A DNA stretch of 64,000 nt from Dyadobacter sp. SG02 (GTDB taxonomy: Bacteria > Bacteroidota > Bacteroidia > Cytophagales > Spirosomataceae): positions 248,001-312,000 of the forward strand of contig NZ_FNYL01000009.1 in the NCBI RefSeq assembly GCF_900109045.1. Direction: 5' to 3'. Numbering within the stretch: position 1 is the first letter of the stretch; every line of letters starts with the position of its first letter. The notes beneath the pieces were generated by a model. It worked only from the letters and a program-made list of their open reading frames with translations, was not told the DNA's origin and did not search any database. Shown piece by piece: positions 36,338-44,420 of the stretch. A program made the position numbers and the translations under genes.

Positions 36338-39300
36338 TTAAAATGTCAGATCAATTCCAAATGTGCTTGCCTTCATGACCGGGTATGCGGTCTCGCGATC
36401 GGTGTAGCCCATTTCAGGATCGATGTGTTTGATTTTGCTGATCGTGAACAGGTTTTGTGTCAGGAAGTAAACCCTGGCAGAGCTCATTCTGAGTTTGCTC
36501 GTCAGGCTTTTGGGAAGCGTGTAACCGATGCTCGCCGTTTTCAGGCGCAGGTAGCTTGAATTAACCCACCAGAAATCCGAATCTTTCGTATTGTTCGCAT
36601 AAGGCGCGGGCGTCGATCGCGGATATTTGGCATTCTGGTGATCAGGCGTCCAGCGGTTATCGAAGTATTCGTAGGCGGTGTTACTGCCGTTATTTTCAAA
36701 TGGAACGGTCATAAATTGTCTGACGCTGATGCTGGATTTTCCCGACCCCTGAAAGAACAGGCTCACATCGAATCCCTTCCAGTTCACACTGGGTGTGAGA
36801 CCGAAAGTCAATGCAGGATACACAGGGTTTCCGATGACCGTCAGGTCGAAGTTATCGATCAGGCCATCAGGTTTGCCGTCAGGACCGCTCAAATCCGCAT
36901 ATTTGATATCACCGGGATGCAGGTCGCCAAATTGCGTTACATTATACCCGTCGGCCGCACCCACGACGCCATCGCCGTTTGTATCTTCCGCGGAGGTAAA
37001 CAATCCGAGCGACTTAAAGCCGAATGGCGTTCCAAACTGCCGTCCTACCAGCGTCCGGTTCGGGTTTTTGGCTTCCGCGTCTGTTTGAAATACCTCCTCC
37101 ATTTTGTTGATCGAATAGCTCATGTTGGCATTCAAGGCAAAATCCAGGTCTTTGGAGACTCTCTTCCGCGTTCCGAGATTAAGCTCTACCCCATTCGCGC
37201 TCATCCTGCCTTTGTTTTCCTGTGAAAGGGAAAGCCCGTATTCTACCGGTAATGTTACCTGTGGCGCCAGGAGCATACCCGTCCGTTTCTCGTGGAAGTA
37301 ATCGAATTCCACGGTCAGCAACGAATTCCACATGCTCAGGTCGAATCCAATGTCCGTTTTGGTTGAAATCTCCCAGGTAATCTTCGAGTTAGCCTCGCGC
37401 GGCACACGCGATCCTTGTACGAGCGACCCGTTGCCAAAGCCATACGCGGCTCCTCTCAAATCGTATCCCGACTGGTATTGGAACGGCCCTCCCGCCAGCA
37501 TACCGGCCTTACCCCACGATCCTCTCAGCTTCAATTCGTCGATAAAGCGGAAGTTTTTCATAAAATTCTCTTCAGATACCCTCCACGCGGCCGAAAAAGC
37601 CGGGAAATAACCCCACCGGCTGCCCGGGGCGAAATAATAGTGCCCGTCGTAACGTCCCGCCGCTTCGAGAATATAGCGGTCTTTGTAGGTATACCCTACT
37701 CTGTATACGTAACCCAGCTCCGATCCTGTCGCTGAGATGCCTGCATTATCGTAGTCCAGTTTATCGGAACTACCAAAACTTAGTTCGTCAATCCCGATCG
37801 CGAAGTTATTCCGGCGGGTTGCCATGGAGTCGGATTTGGTTTTCCGTGCTTCCATTACCACCAACCCGGTGATCGCATGTGGCCCGAATGTACGGTTGTA
37901 ATTCAAATAAGCCTGGTAGGTATAATTGGTACGTTTTTGGTTTTGCAACCCCAGCCACCTGAAAGGCCTGCCGTTTCCTTCCTGAAGAGAAATGGCTTCT
38001 GTATACGTGTAAGGTTTTTGCGAAAGGTCAATTTTATGATAGATGAACGGCACGTGCCATAACTTCACATTTTGCTGCCACGGGTCATAACTAAATACAA
38101 GCTTGGCGCTCAACCCCTTGGCGATCTGCTGTTCGACGAATATAGACCCGAGCAGCGTATTGCCATTGGTCCTTCTGTACCCCTCAGATCGCAAGACCCC
38201 GATCGGCGTACTGGCCGAAGATTCGCCCCATTTATCGCCCTCGGGATAGATCAGACTTTGGGTAGGTAAAAACTTGTAGAAACTCCGGAAAAGGTGACCG
38301 GAAGTAGTCTCGTCCGCATCGACATCCCGCGTGTTCTCCACGCTGCCAAAGAGCGACATGCCTACTTTGGTCGTTTTGGTCGCCGCCATTTCAAGGCTCA
38401 GATTGTAGTTATAACGTTTATAACCCACCGGATCGAAAATCCCTTTCTGATCGAAATAGCTCACACCTGCATGATACGTAACATTCTCCGTGCCGCCGCT
38501 TAGTTCCAGTCCGTGGTTTTGTACGGGCACGTTCTTGTTGAACACATCGACAAAGCTGGAATTCGGATATTTCCAGGGATCTTCCGCGTGCAGCTGATCA
38601 TAGTTTTTCACCATTTCCGGATCGTTGGGAAGGCTTGTCCCACCCGGCGTCTGGTTCAGGTAAGCCTCGTTCTGCAAGGCCATATAGTCCTTCGCAGAGA
38701 GCATTTTCGGCAAATATGTCGGGTTTTGAAATCCGTATGAAGAGCTGACCCTTACCTGCGGCTTACCGCTTTTGCCCTTTTTGGTCGTGATCATAATTAC
38801 CCCGTTGGCACCGCCAATCCCGTAAGGCGCCACGGCGGCGGCGTCCTTCAATATGGTGATCGTTTCGATGCTGGCAGGGTCCACCTGACGGATATTGTCC
38901 CTTCTTACGCCGTCGACCACCACAAGCGGCCGGTTGTTGCCTGTCGTCACAATGCCGCGAATGTGGATATCCGGATCATCCTTGCCTGGCTGCCCGCCGT
39001 TAGGCCGCATACTGACTCCCGCCACGCGTCCGGCCAGCGACTGAGAGATGTTCGGCACCGGAACTTCCGCGATGGCATCGCCTTTAATGCTGGCGATGGA
39101 ACCCGTCACCGTTGCCTTCTTTTGGGTGCCGTAACCGACCACCACGATCTCCTCCAATGCCTTGGTGTCCTGCGCAAGCACAATGTCCAGCTTGCTCGCC
39201 GCGCCCACCGGGATTTCCTTGGCCAGATACCCCACAAAAGAGAAGACCAACACATCCGGGTCATTGACGGATTCCAGGGAATAAAGTCCGTTCACGTCCG

Positions 39301-39529
39301 TGGATGTCCCGCGCGTTGTACCCTTGATAGTTACATTAACCCCGGGAAGTGCCTGGCCAGCCTCGTCCGTTACTTTACCGTTCAATTTCCGGTCGGCGGA
39401 CAGCGCCCGCGCATTTCTGCCAATTTCCACACGGGCGGTAACGCCTGCGGCAAACGAGTCGGAAGTCCCGACCAAACTCGTTAATTGTAGAAATGACAAT
39501 TGTAAAAAAAGCCGTAATTTTCTTTTCAT
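36338..39529 (-). CDS. SusC/RagA TonB-dependent glycan transporter
   Basis: 1063 residues from the ATG at 39529 (MKRKLRLFLQLSFLQ...); the frame opens at 39565 without a better start. After the signal peptide comes the carboxypeptidase D-like beta-sandwich (LNGKVTDEAGQALPGVNVTIKGT) and the TonB box/plug region (EEIVVVGYGTQKKATVTGSIASI). The family plug motif VVVDGVRRDNIRQVDPASIETITILKDAAAVAPYG precedes the 22-strand barrel. It imports xylo-oligosaccharides across the outer membrane, powered by TonB. It has no STN domain, consistent with control by the HTCS protein rather than by a sigma/anti-sigma pair. Confidence 0.95.
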   Translation of the reverse strand: MKRKLRLFLQLSFLQLTSLVGTSDSFAAGVTARVEIGRNARALSADRKLNGKVTDEAGQALPGVNVTIKGTTRGTSTDVNGLYSLESVNDPDVLVFSFVGYLAKEIPVGAASKLDIVLAQDTKALEEIVVVGYGTQKKATVTGSIASIKGDAIAEVPVPNISQSLAGRVAGVSMRPNGGQPGKDDPDIHIRGIVTTGNNRPLVVVDGVRRDNIRQVDPASIETITILKDAAAVAPYGIGGANGVIMITTKKGKSGKPQVRVSSSYGFQNPTYLPKMLSAKDYMALQNEAYLNQTPGGTSLPNDPEMVKNYDQLHAEDPWKYPNSSFVDVFNKNVPVQNHGLELSGGTENVTYHAGVSYFDQKGIFDPVGYKRYNYNLSLEMAATKTTKVGMSLFGSVENTRDVDADETTSGHLFRSFYKFLPTQSLIYPEGDKWGESSASTPIGVLRSEGYRRTNGNTLLGSIFVEQQIAKGLSAKLVFSYDPWQQNVKLWHVPFIYHKIDLSQKPYTYTEAISLQEGNGRPFRWLGLQNQKRTNYTYQAYLNYNRTFGPHAITGLVVMEARKTKSDSMATRRNNFAIGIDELSFGSSDKLDYDNAGISATGSELGYVYRVGYTYKDRYILEAAGRYDGHYYFAPGSRWGYFPAFSAAWRVSEENFMKNFRFIDELKLRGSWGKAGMLAGGPFQYQSGYDLRGAAYGFGNGSLVQGSRVPREANSKITWEISTKTDIGFDLSMWNSLLTVEFDYFHEKRTGMLLAPQVTLPVEYGLSLSQENKGRMSANGVELNLGTRKRVSKDLDFALNANMSYSINKMEEVFQTDAEAKNPNRTLVGRQFGTPFGFKSLGLFTSAEDTNGDGVVGAADGYNVTQFGDLHPGDIKYADLSGPDGKPDGLIDNFDLTVIGNPVYPALTFGLTPSVNWKGFDVSLFFQGSGKSSISVRQFMTVPFENNGSNTAYEYFDNRWTPDHQNAKYPRSTPAPYANNTKDSDFWWVNSSYLRLKTASIGYTLPKSLTSKLRMSSARVYFLTQNLFTISKIKHIDPEMGYTDRETAYPVMKASTFGIDLTF

Positions 39530-39938
39530 AATGAAAATGAATAAAAGGTGGTAGAAAGCATTCATCGCAATGGTTTCCGAACCATTGTCACCAAGCAGAA
39601 AACATATGTCAGAGAGATCTGACCCGGCGGTAACAAAAATGGAATTTCCGGGTCAATTCACTCATTCGGCACAACCGAACACAAATATATATTTATATAA
39701 TGCAATTTCTAATCCAAAAATGTTACAAAAACTATCTGCCATGTTACATTTTTGAGTCTACCACCCTGATAGAAGTGCATTGTAGCCTGGCGTGCCGAAA
39801 ATCTTACCTGTTTTCCCTCGGGGTATACCATTAAATAAGATAAACTTTTTATATACAATTATTTCTAGATAGTGTACTAATATTACTATGCTTGCACTCG
39901 ACCGGGAGCATTCAATCAATCCCAAACCAAAATCTATC
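39530..39938. other. Divergent regulatory region between susC and the MACPF gene
   Basis: 409 bases. The susC side holds the twin-repeat operator and promoter at 39682-39748, giving a 5' leader of about 145 bases. On the MACPF side (39749-39938) the DNA is AT-rich close to the start codon, but no TAnnTTTG box was found. No gene was seen. Confidence 0.6.
39682..39748 (-). promoter_or_regulatory. Predicted promoter and twin-repeat operator of susC
   Basis: On the minus strand TGTAACAT-N13-TGTAACAT (39748-39720) is followed after exactly 30 bases by TATATTTG (39689-39682), the Bacteroidota -7 box. A -33 TTTG is missing at the proper spacing. The 21-base repeat period equals two helical turns, as for AraC-type proteins that bind tandem sites on one DNA face. 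Spacing and sequence match the site ahead of the HTCS gene. Confidence 0.75.
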
Positions 39939-41666
39939 ATGTCACTTTCAGTACCAGAAAACCTCCACGATGCGGAAGTATCCGACCGCCCACAGGATTT
40001 TATCCTGCATTCATTCAATGCTTTTGATCCGAAGATTGCCAAAGACCCGAAAGAAGTTTTCAACAAAACTTCCGTTTTCCTGAAAACGCCGTTAACCGAC
40101 AGTCAGATTATCTCCCAAACATTTTCCCAGAATTTTTCCGCTACTACCAAAGAGTACGAATCGTCGCAGGAATCGAATTCCGAATTCGCGGCTTCGGTCG
40201 GCATCGAAGGCAGTTATGGTTTTTTCAGCGGATCTTTGAAATCGTCCTATGAAAGCGAGGTGTATCAGAAAGCGACATTTTTTAATGCCAGTTTCAATGC
40301 GTTTATCGACTGTGGAACCGTCAGTTTTTACCGGACATCGGATTATGGCGTCATCCGGGCTTGTTTGCAAGACGATTTGTGCGCAAATCTCGATGCCATC
40401 ACTACTTTGAAACAAGCCGAGACTTTTACGAACACTTACGGTACACACCTGATCGGAGGCCTGAAACTCGGCGGGTTTATCCAGTTGAAATCAGAAGCGG
40501 AAACGACCGACTACGCCAGCAAAGAAAGCCTTTCGGTAGAAGTGACGTTAGAATACAAAGGTGTGAGCGATATCAGTTCGGCGGCGTCGGTCGCCCAGAA
40601 ATTATCAACGACCAAGCATTCCTACTCGTTTACCGAAACCGCGTCCACCTCGGGAGGTTCGGGCGCGCTGGGGATGGCCATCGATCCAAAGGATAAAGAC
40701 ACCATCATCGCCTGGGGTAACAGCTGTACGAAGGACACTGCATATGCGCTGTCGGACACGATAGAGATTTTCAGGCTGGCAGCGAAAACGGAAGCCCAGA
40801 ATATCCTGCAAGAATACATTAACCTGGTTATCCTGGCCCAAAGCATCAAACGTCCGACGATTTTCACGGCTCATATCAATCTGAAACAGTACATGGTAAC
40901 CAGTGTGGACGCAGTGGCCCACGACCCGCGTTTCCGGATCATCGGCGGAGGCGCCACCGTGCCCATTGGCAAGAGTAACTTCCTGATGAATTCTTACCCG
41001 CACCAGGACCAGAACGGCAACATCACGGGCTGGACGGCCAGCACCCACGACATTGCCATCCCGGCGGACACCAATTCGCACCTGACATCCTACGCGATCG
41101 CTGTTTATGACCCCAGCTATTCGGGCAACCAAAGCACGCTGCTCGATGTGCAGGTAAAAACCGGCAATGGTAGTAACCCGAATATTGGCAGGGATGCGGC
41201 ACAGGCCAAGGTGGACGACGGGTTTATTCTTTCCGGTGGGGGAATTCAGTCACAAACTTTGAAGGGCGTCGAGAAATATCTCCTCGGAAGTTATCCAATC
41301 GATTCCAGTACGTGGAAGGCGGAGAACAGCGACTACGAAGTGGAGGCCAAGGAAGTAAACCTAACCGCATACGCCATCGGTGTCAAAAGCCTGAATCCGG
41401 CACTTACGATCATTGCTTCCCGCATATCGACACCTCCTTCCAAATTCCAGTACGGCAACCAGGTCGCCCAGCTTGGCGGCGGTGTGTCGGCGGTCGGCGG
41501 CGGTGTGTCGGTCGAGAATGCAGAGGGCTTTGGTAACCTTGTTCAGCAAACGTATCCCTCATCAGCCGGTGACTGGACCGAGTACGACACAGACCTGGAC
41601 GGCCACGTCACTTTTGCAAACTGTGCCGCCTATGTGATCGGTTTCACTCCGAACCTGCATATTTGA
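39939..41666 (+). CDS. MACPF (perforin-like) domain protein
   Basis: 575 residues from the ATG at 39939 (MSLSVPENLHDAEVSD); the frame upstream to 39888 adds only 17 poor residues. The MACPF signature is YGTHLIGGLKLGG at about residue 167 (family consensus Y-G-T-H-F/Y). Two Ser/Gly-rich alternating stretches before and after it fit the membrane-inserting hairpins. Residues 329-575 are three repeats of about 75-95 residues (starting near 329, 425 and 502), each with GGG, then SYP or TYP, then W and AYAIG or AYVIG. This may be a threefold beta-prism-like binding domain. No signal peptide or lipobox is visible. It is likely a pore-forming effector, with target and release route unknown. Confidence 0.88.
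   Translation: MSLSVPENLHDAEVSDRPQDFILHSFNAFDPKIAKDPKEVFNKTSVFLKTPLTDSQIISQTFSQNFSATTKEYESSQESNSEFAASVGIEGSYGFFSGSLKSSYESEVYQKATFFNASFNAFIDCGTVSFYRTSDYGVIRACLQDDLCANLDAITTLKQAETFTNTYGTHLIGGLKLGGFIQLKSEAETTDYASKESLSVEVTLEYKGVSDISSAASVAQKLSTTKHSYSFTETASTSGGSGALGMAIDPKDKDTIIAWGNSCTKDTAYALSDTIEIFRLAAKTEAQNILQEYINLVILAQSIKRPTIFTAHINLKQYMVTSVDAVAHDPRFRIIGGGATVPIGKSNFLMNSYPHQDQNGNITGWTASTHDIAIPADTNSHLTSYAIAVYDPSYSGNQSTLLDVQVKTGNGSNPNIGRDAAQAKVDDGFILSGGGIQSQTLKGVEKYLLGSYPIDSSTWKAENSDYEVEAKEVNLTAYAIGVKSLNPALTIIASRISTPPSKFQYGNQVAQLGGGVSAVGGGVSVENAEGFGNLVQQTYPSSAGDWTEYDTDLDGHVTFANCAAYVIGFTPNLHI
41475..41513 (+). repeat. 21-bp tandem duplication inside the MACPF gene
   Basis: The unit beginning GGCGGCGGTGTGTCGG occurs at 41475 and again at 41496, an exact 21-base period. 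It is in frame, giving a seven-residue duplication (GGGVSAV, GGGVSVE) in the third C-terminal repeat. This is probably a slippage-derived loop expansion. Confidence 0.75.
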
Positions 41667-41682
41667 TCATTAGTATAATCTG

Positions 41683-41740
41683 AACTTACAGAGCCCGGCT
41701 TGCATCCTGGAATCAGAATGCAAACCGGGCTCTGTAAGTT
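41683..41740. terminator. Long inverted repeat (23-bp arms) between convergent genes
   Basis: Arms at 41683-41705 and 41718-41740 are complementary at 22 of 23 positions, with a 12-base loop; the core is GAGCCCGG/CCGGGCTC. It lies 16 bases after the MACPF stop and 105 bases beyond the XRE stop. It has no obvious T-tract, but this strong a hairpin between convergent genes most likely acts as a bidirectional transcript end. Confidence 0.65.
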
Positions 41741-41844
41741 GTTATCAGCAACCTCGCAATACTTTATTAACGGGTCAGTTTACTTCGCTAATTTGCCCAA
41801 TGAGGGTTTTGCAGACGGTCTGGCATTAAGCTTCTACGTTATTT

Positions 41845-42048
41845 TCACTCTTCTGTATCATCCAACTGAAATAATACTTCGACGGTAGTATCAAAAGCCT
41901 TTGCCATTCGCAGAGCGAGTACCGTAGACGGAATGAATTTCCCGGTTTCAATCGAATTCAGACCTTGTCGCGATATCCCGATATGCTTTGCCAAATCGGC
42001 CTGAGTCCAGTTTTTTTTAGCACGTTCAACCTTGATCGTGTTCTTCAT
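41845..42048 (-). CDS. Small XRE-family helix-turn-helix regulator
   Basis: 67 residues. The ATG at 42048 gives MKNTIKVERAKKNWTQADLAKHIGISRQGLNSIETGKFIPS, a full XRE/Cro helix-turn-helix with Q-x3-A-x9-Q-xx-N-xx-E landmarks; the longer frame start at 42132 overlaps the upstream gene out of family context. It ends with a short helical tail containing ALRMAKAFDTTVEVLF, typical of one-domain Cro-like repressors. It overlaps the upstream membrane-protein stop by four bases. It probably represses its own two-gene operon. Confidence 0.88.
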   Translation of the reverse strand: MKNTIKVERAKKNWTQADLAKHIGISRQGLNSIETGKFIPSTVLALRMAKAFDTTVEVLFQLDDTEE

Positions 42049-42470
42049 ACACCATATTTTTTCTTCGAAACGAACCAGCCCACAAAATAAAAGAGCCAAC
42101 AATATGCCACCAGGTGACCATAGCCAAACCAACCGGGATTAGTAACCCCACAAAGTTCGAGCAAAAACAAAAGCATGATCAGCATGGCCGTCAACGAAAA
42201 CCCGATCACCACGGCCTCTAACTGCACCCGCTGCTTTACTTCGTCCATGACCGAAAACGCCTTGATCAGCTTCAAAACAAAAACAGCGAACGTGACGATC
42301 GGCACTATCGCGATGATGATCGAAAATGGTTTGCTTACCAGCTGATGCTTTAACAGCCATGCCGCCGGCAAATAGGTAGCCCCGTAGATGAGCGCGAATA
42401 TTACGGAGTTTTGGTTTACTTTTTTCACAGACCGTTCCATAAGTTCAGATGTTGAATGTTTAGCTTGCAT
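42045..42470 (-). CDS. Small four-helix membrane protein paired with XRE regulator
   Basis: 141 residues from the ATG at 42470 (MQAKHSTSELMERSVKKV); the frame runs to 42578, but that part contains the likely promoter. Four hydrophobic segments are visible: IFALIYGATYLPAAWLL, FSIIIAIVPIVTFAVFVL, VIGFSLTAMLIMLLFLLEL and GYGHLVAYCWLFYFVGWFV, with a basic C-terminus (SKKKYGV). No family name is certain. Pairs of small membrane protein plus Cro-like repressor are widespread in Bacteroidota and Firmicutes. The ATGA overlap with the regulator shows an operon. Confidence 0.7.
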   Translation of the reverse strand: MQAKHSTSELMERSVKKVNQNSVIFALIYGATYLPAAWLLKHQLVSKPFSIIIAIVPIVTFAVFVLKLIKAFSVMDEVKQRVQLEAVVIGFSLTAMLIMLLFLLELCGVTNPGWFGYGHLVAYCWLFYFVGWFVSKKKYGV

Positions 42471-42493
42471 AAAGATATGTAAACATTTCTTTA

Positions 42494-42511
42494 TGTCAAG
42501 TAAAGTTGACA
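42494..42511 (-). promoter_or_regulatory. Candidate operator TGTCAA-N6-TTGACA
   Basis: A perfect 6-bp inverted repeat with a six-base spacer sits 24-41 bases upstream of the membrane-protein start (42470). The size suits a dimeric Cro-like repressor, so autoregulation by the XRE protein is plausible. Confidence 0.45.
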
Positions 42512-42634
42512 AAATATCGTCAATAGTAGACATATAGATCCGATCTTCCACACCCTTCGTTTGCGTGCATTGCCACAACCCCTGTCCTCGTAACTTTCCC
42601 TTTCAATCGTTTTCTCAAAATTGTTTCTTAAAAA

Positions 42635-42685
42635 TTTGCGTAACTCAGAAGTTACCTTTAAGTTTGCGTAACCTTAAAGTTACGC
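42635..42685 (+). promoter_or_regulatory. Promoter with two palindromic operators (ArsR type)
   Basis: TTTG (42635-42638) and TAAGTTTG (42659-42666) are 20 bases apart, matching the Bacteroidota -33/-7 promoter. The palindrome GTAACTCAGAAGTTAC (42640-42655) lies between the two boxes, and GCGTAACCTTAAAGTTACGC (42666-42685) covers the expected start site. The operator centres are 28 bases apart. The ArsR protein encoded second in the operon is the natural candidate to bind them. Confidence 0.75.
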
Positions 42686-42688
42686 ATC

Positions 42689-43141
42689 ATGACAAAACTT
42701 ATCAAACATCAATTCTCGTTTCCCCATCCTGTTGAAACCGTCTGGGAATACCTCACCGATTCGGACTTGTTGGCAGCCTGGCTGATGAAAAATGACTTCA
42801 AGCCGGTAATCGGGCACGAGTTCCGGTTTAGAACCGGACCGATCGCTTCCCTGAATTTCGATGGGATTTTTTACTGCAAAGTGCTCGACATTATTCCATT
42901 GAAGCTCCTGTCCTATTCATGGAACTGCGGCCCGGGCAACGAAGAAATCAATCTGGAATCCGTTGTCAACTGGCACCTGGAACCCACTGAAAATGGTACC
43001 ACCCTGCATCTGGAACACACCGGTTTCGCTAAAAAAGAGAACCTGGACATGTACAACGGGCTGCTGCTGGGCTGGGTGGAAAAGCTGCAAAAAATCTCGG
43101 ACCTTCTAAACGCGGAAAAGTATGGCAATACCCACTCTTGA
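42689..43141 (+). CDS. SRPBCC (START/AHSA1-like) domain protein
   Basis: 150 residues. The pattern HQFSFPHPVETVWEYLTDSDLLAAWLM, then FRFRTGPI, FDGIFYCKVLDIIPLKLLSYSW and GTTLHLEHTGF is the AHSA1/SRPBCC fold, with a C-terminal helix GWVEKLQKISDLL closing the cavity. These proteins bind small hydrophobic ligands; in Bacteroidota and actinobacteria they are often paired with an ArsR repressor. It overlaps the ArsR gene by 20 bases. The start is 4 bases after the second operator. Confidence 0.88.
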   Translation: MTKLIKHQFSFPHPVETVWEYLTDSDLLAAWLMKNDFKPVIGHEFRFRTGPIASLNFDGIFYCKVLDIIPLKLLSYSWNCGPGNEEINLESVVNWHLEPTENGTTLHLEHTGFAKKENLDMYNGLLLGWVEKLQKISDLLNAEKYGNTHS

Positions 43142-43466
43142 TGTATTCCAGGTAATTGGCGATCCCAGCAGAAGAAAGATGCTCATGTTGCTCTTTGCCG
43201 GCAGTATGAATATCAATCACCTGGCCGAAAATTTCGAAATGAGCAGGCCCGCGGTATCCAAGCATGTGAAGATTCTCGAAACGGCTGGATTTATTTCCGT
43301 CACCGACGTCGGGCGCGAGCGCTACTGTACTTTAAAGAAGGACGGGTTCGAAGAATTGCAGTCGTGGATCTCCTACTTCGATCAATTCTGGCTCACTAAA
43401 CTGCAAAAATTGGAAGACCTGCTAAACAACAAACTGCCACCCGATGGCCCGGGAGCTAAAAGCTGA
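43122..43466 (+). CDS. ArsR-family winged-helix repressor
   Basis: 114 residues. PTLDVFQVIGDPSRRKMLMLLFAGSMNINHLAENFEMSRPAVSKHVKILETAGFISVTDVGRERY was read as the complete ArsR winged helix, with recognition helix MSRPAVSKHVK and wing GRERYC. No metal-binding ELCVCDL box is present, so it is not a classic arsenic or metal sensor. This group is usually autoregulatory and partners SRPBCC proteins. It overlaps the SRPBCC gene by 20 bases. The two palindromes in the promoter are its likely sites. Confidence 0.9.
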   Translation: MAIPTLDVFQVIGDPSRRKMLMLLFAGSMNINHLAENFEMSRPAVSKHVKILETAGFISVTDVGRERYCTLKKDGFEELQSWISYFDQFWLTKLQKLEDLLNNKLPPDGPGAKS

Positions 43467-43552
43467 ATAGTAACAACCAAAAAACAAATACCATAAAAAC
43501 GTCCGGCTTAATGGTCAACATGCTGGCTGACCAAATGTCAGGAGATTTATGG

Positions 43553-43588
43553 GCAGGTGCGGGCTTACCAGTCTGCACCTGCATTTTT
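43553..43588. terminator. Intrinsic terminator after the ArsR gene
   Basis: GCAGGTGC (43553-43560) pairs perfectly with GCACCTGC (43575-43582) over a 14-base loop and is followed by ATTTTTAA on the plus strand. It lies 86 bases after the ArsR stop and just before the convergent hydrolase stop. Confidence 0.7.
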
Positions 43589-43595
43589 AAAAGCT

Positions 43596-44144
43596 TTATG
43601 AAAGTCTGCGGATATCGGCTGCTACGATTCCGAGATCATTATTAAACTGATGTCCGCCCGTTTGCACTTCGCGGAAGGTCGCCCACGGAAGGTGATGTTT
43701 GTAAATCGCAAATTGATCAACAGAAACTTCCTCGTCATCCAGGCAATGGTAAAAGAACAACGGAGTGTATCTATCGATCCTCTCCGCGAAATCCTGGCGC
43801 AATTTGAACTCTTGCACCCAGTCCTCATTACCTTGCCAAAAAGGCGTCGCTATGAGAAAAATCCCTGCGATCTTCCGCTCTGCTTCAAATTCGGAAAGGC
43901 ACGCCAGTACCATCGAAGCGCCGAACGAGTGCCCTGCTAAAATTACACCGTCTTCGCTCTCTGATATTGCCTGGTTAATCTGCCGCCGCCTTCCAAGGTC
44001 CGGCGATCCGTCATCCGGCAAAAACGGGTAGTGAATCTCATAGGATGATCCTAAATGGACTTCCAAAGAATCAACCAATTTTTTATCGGCTTCAAAATCC
44101 TCCCGGGACCCGCCGCCGTGAAAGAATACTACTTGTTTCGCCAT
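43596..44144 (-). CDS. Alpha/beta hydrolase (RBBP9/YdeN-like serine hydrolase)
   Basis: 182 residues. VVFFHGGGS forms the oxyanion-hole strand, GHSFGAS holds the nucleophile elbow with S73, YHCLDDEEVS provides the likely acidic residue and GGHQF the histidine. The compact size without a large cap matches the RBBP9/YdeN group of serine hydrolases. No signal peptide is present, so it is cytoplasmic. The substrate is unknown. It is monocistronic, convergent with the ArsR operon. Confidence 0.82.
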   Translation of the reverse strand: MAKQVVFFHGGGSREDFEADKKLVDSLEVHLGSSYEIHYPFLPDDGSPDLGRRRQINQAISESEDGVILAGHSFGASMVLACLSEFEAERKIAGIFLIATPFWQGNEDWVQEFKLRQDFAERIDRYTPLFFYHCLDDEEVSVDQFAIYKHHLPWATFREVQTGGHQFNNDLGIVAADIRRLS

Positions 44145-44420
44145 AACAGAATGAATTGGAAAGGGGCTGAGTGTCGGTTAACGCCCGGAAGCATTTGTCA
44201 AAAATAATAAACCCGGCAACCTCCCGTATAGGTAAATCCGGCCATTTAGGAGGGGTATCCGCGACAAAGAATACGTTTCGGCGGCACTATTCCTGAAACT
44301 TGCCCGGACTACCTGCATTTCGGGCGGGCTTGTGCAGGCAAAAACACTAGCCTCTTCGCACCAACAGCGGGTATTAAGATAAAAGTTGATTTATATTTAC
44401 CAGTCCCGACCCTGATTTTT

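Noticed and set aside
39720..39748. The repeated ATGTTACA units as the start of a CRISPR array
   Set aside because: Only two eight-base copies exist at each site, with a promoter box at a fixed distance; this is a regulator site, not an array.
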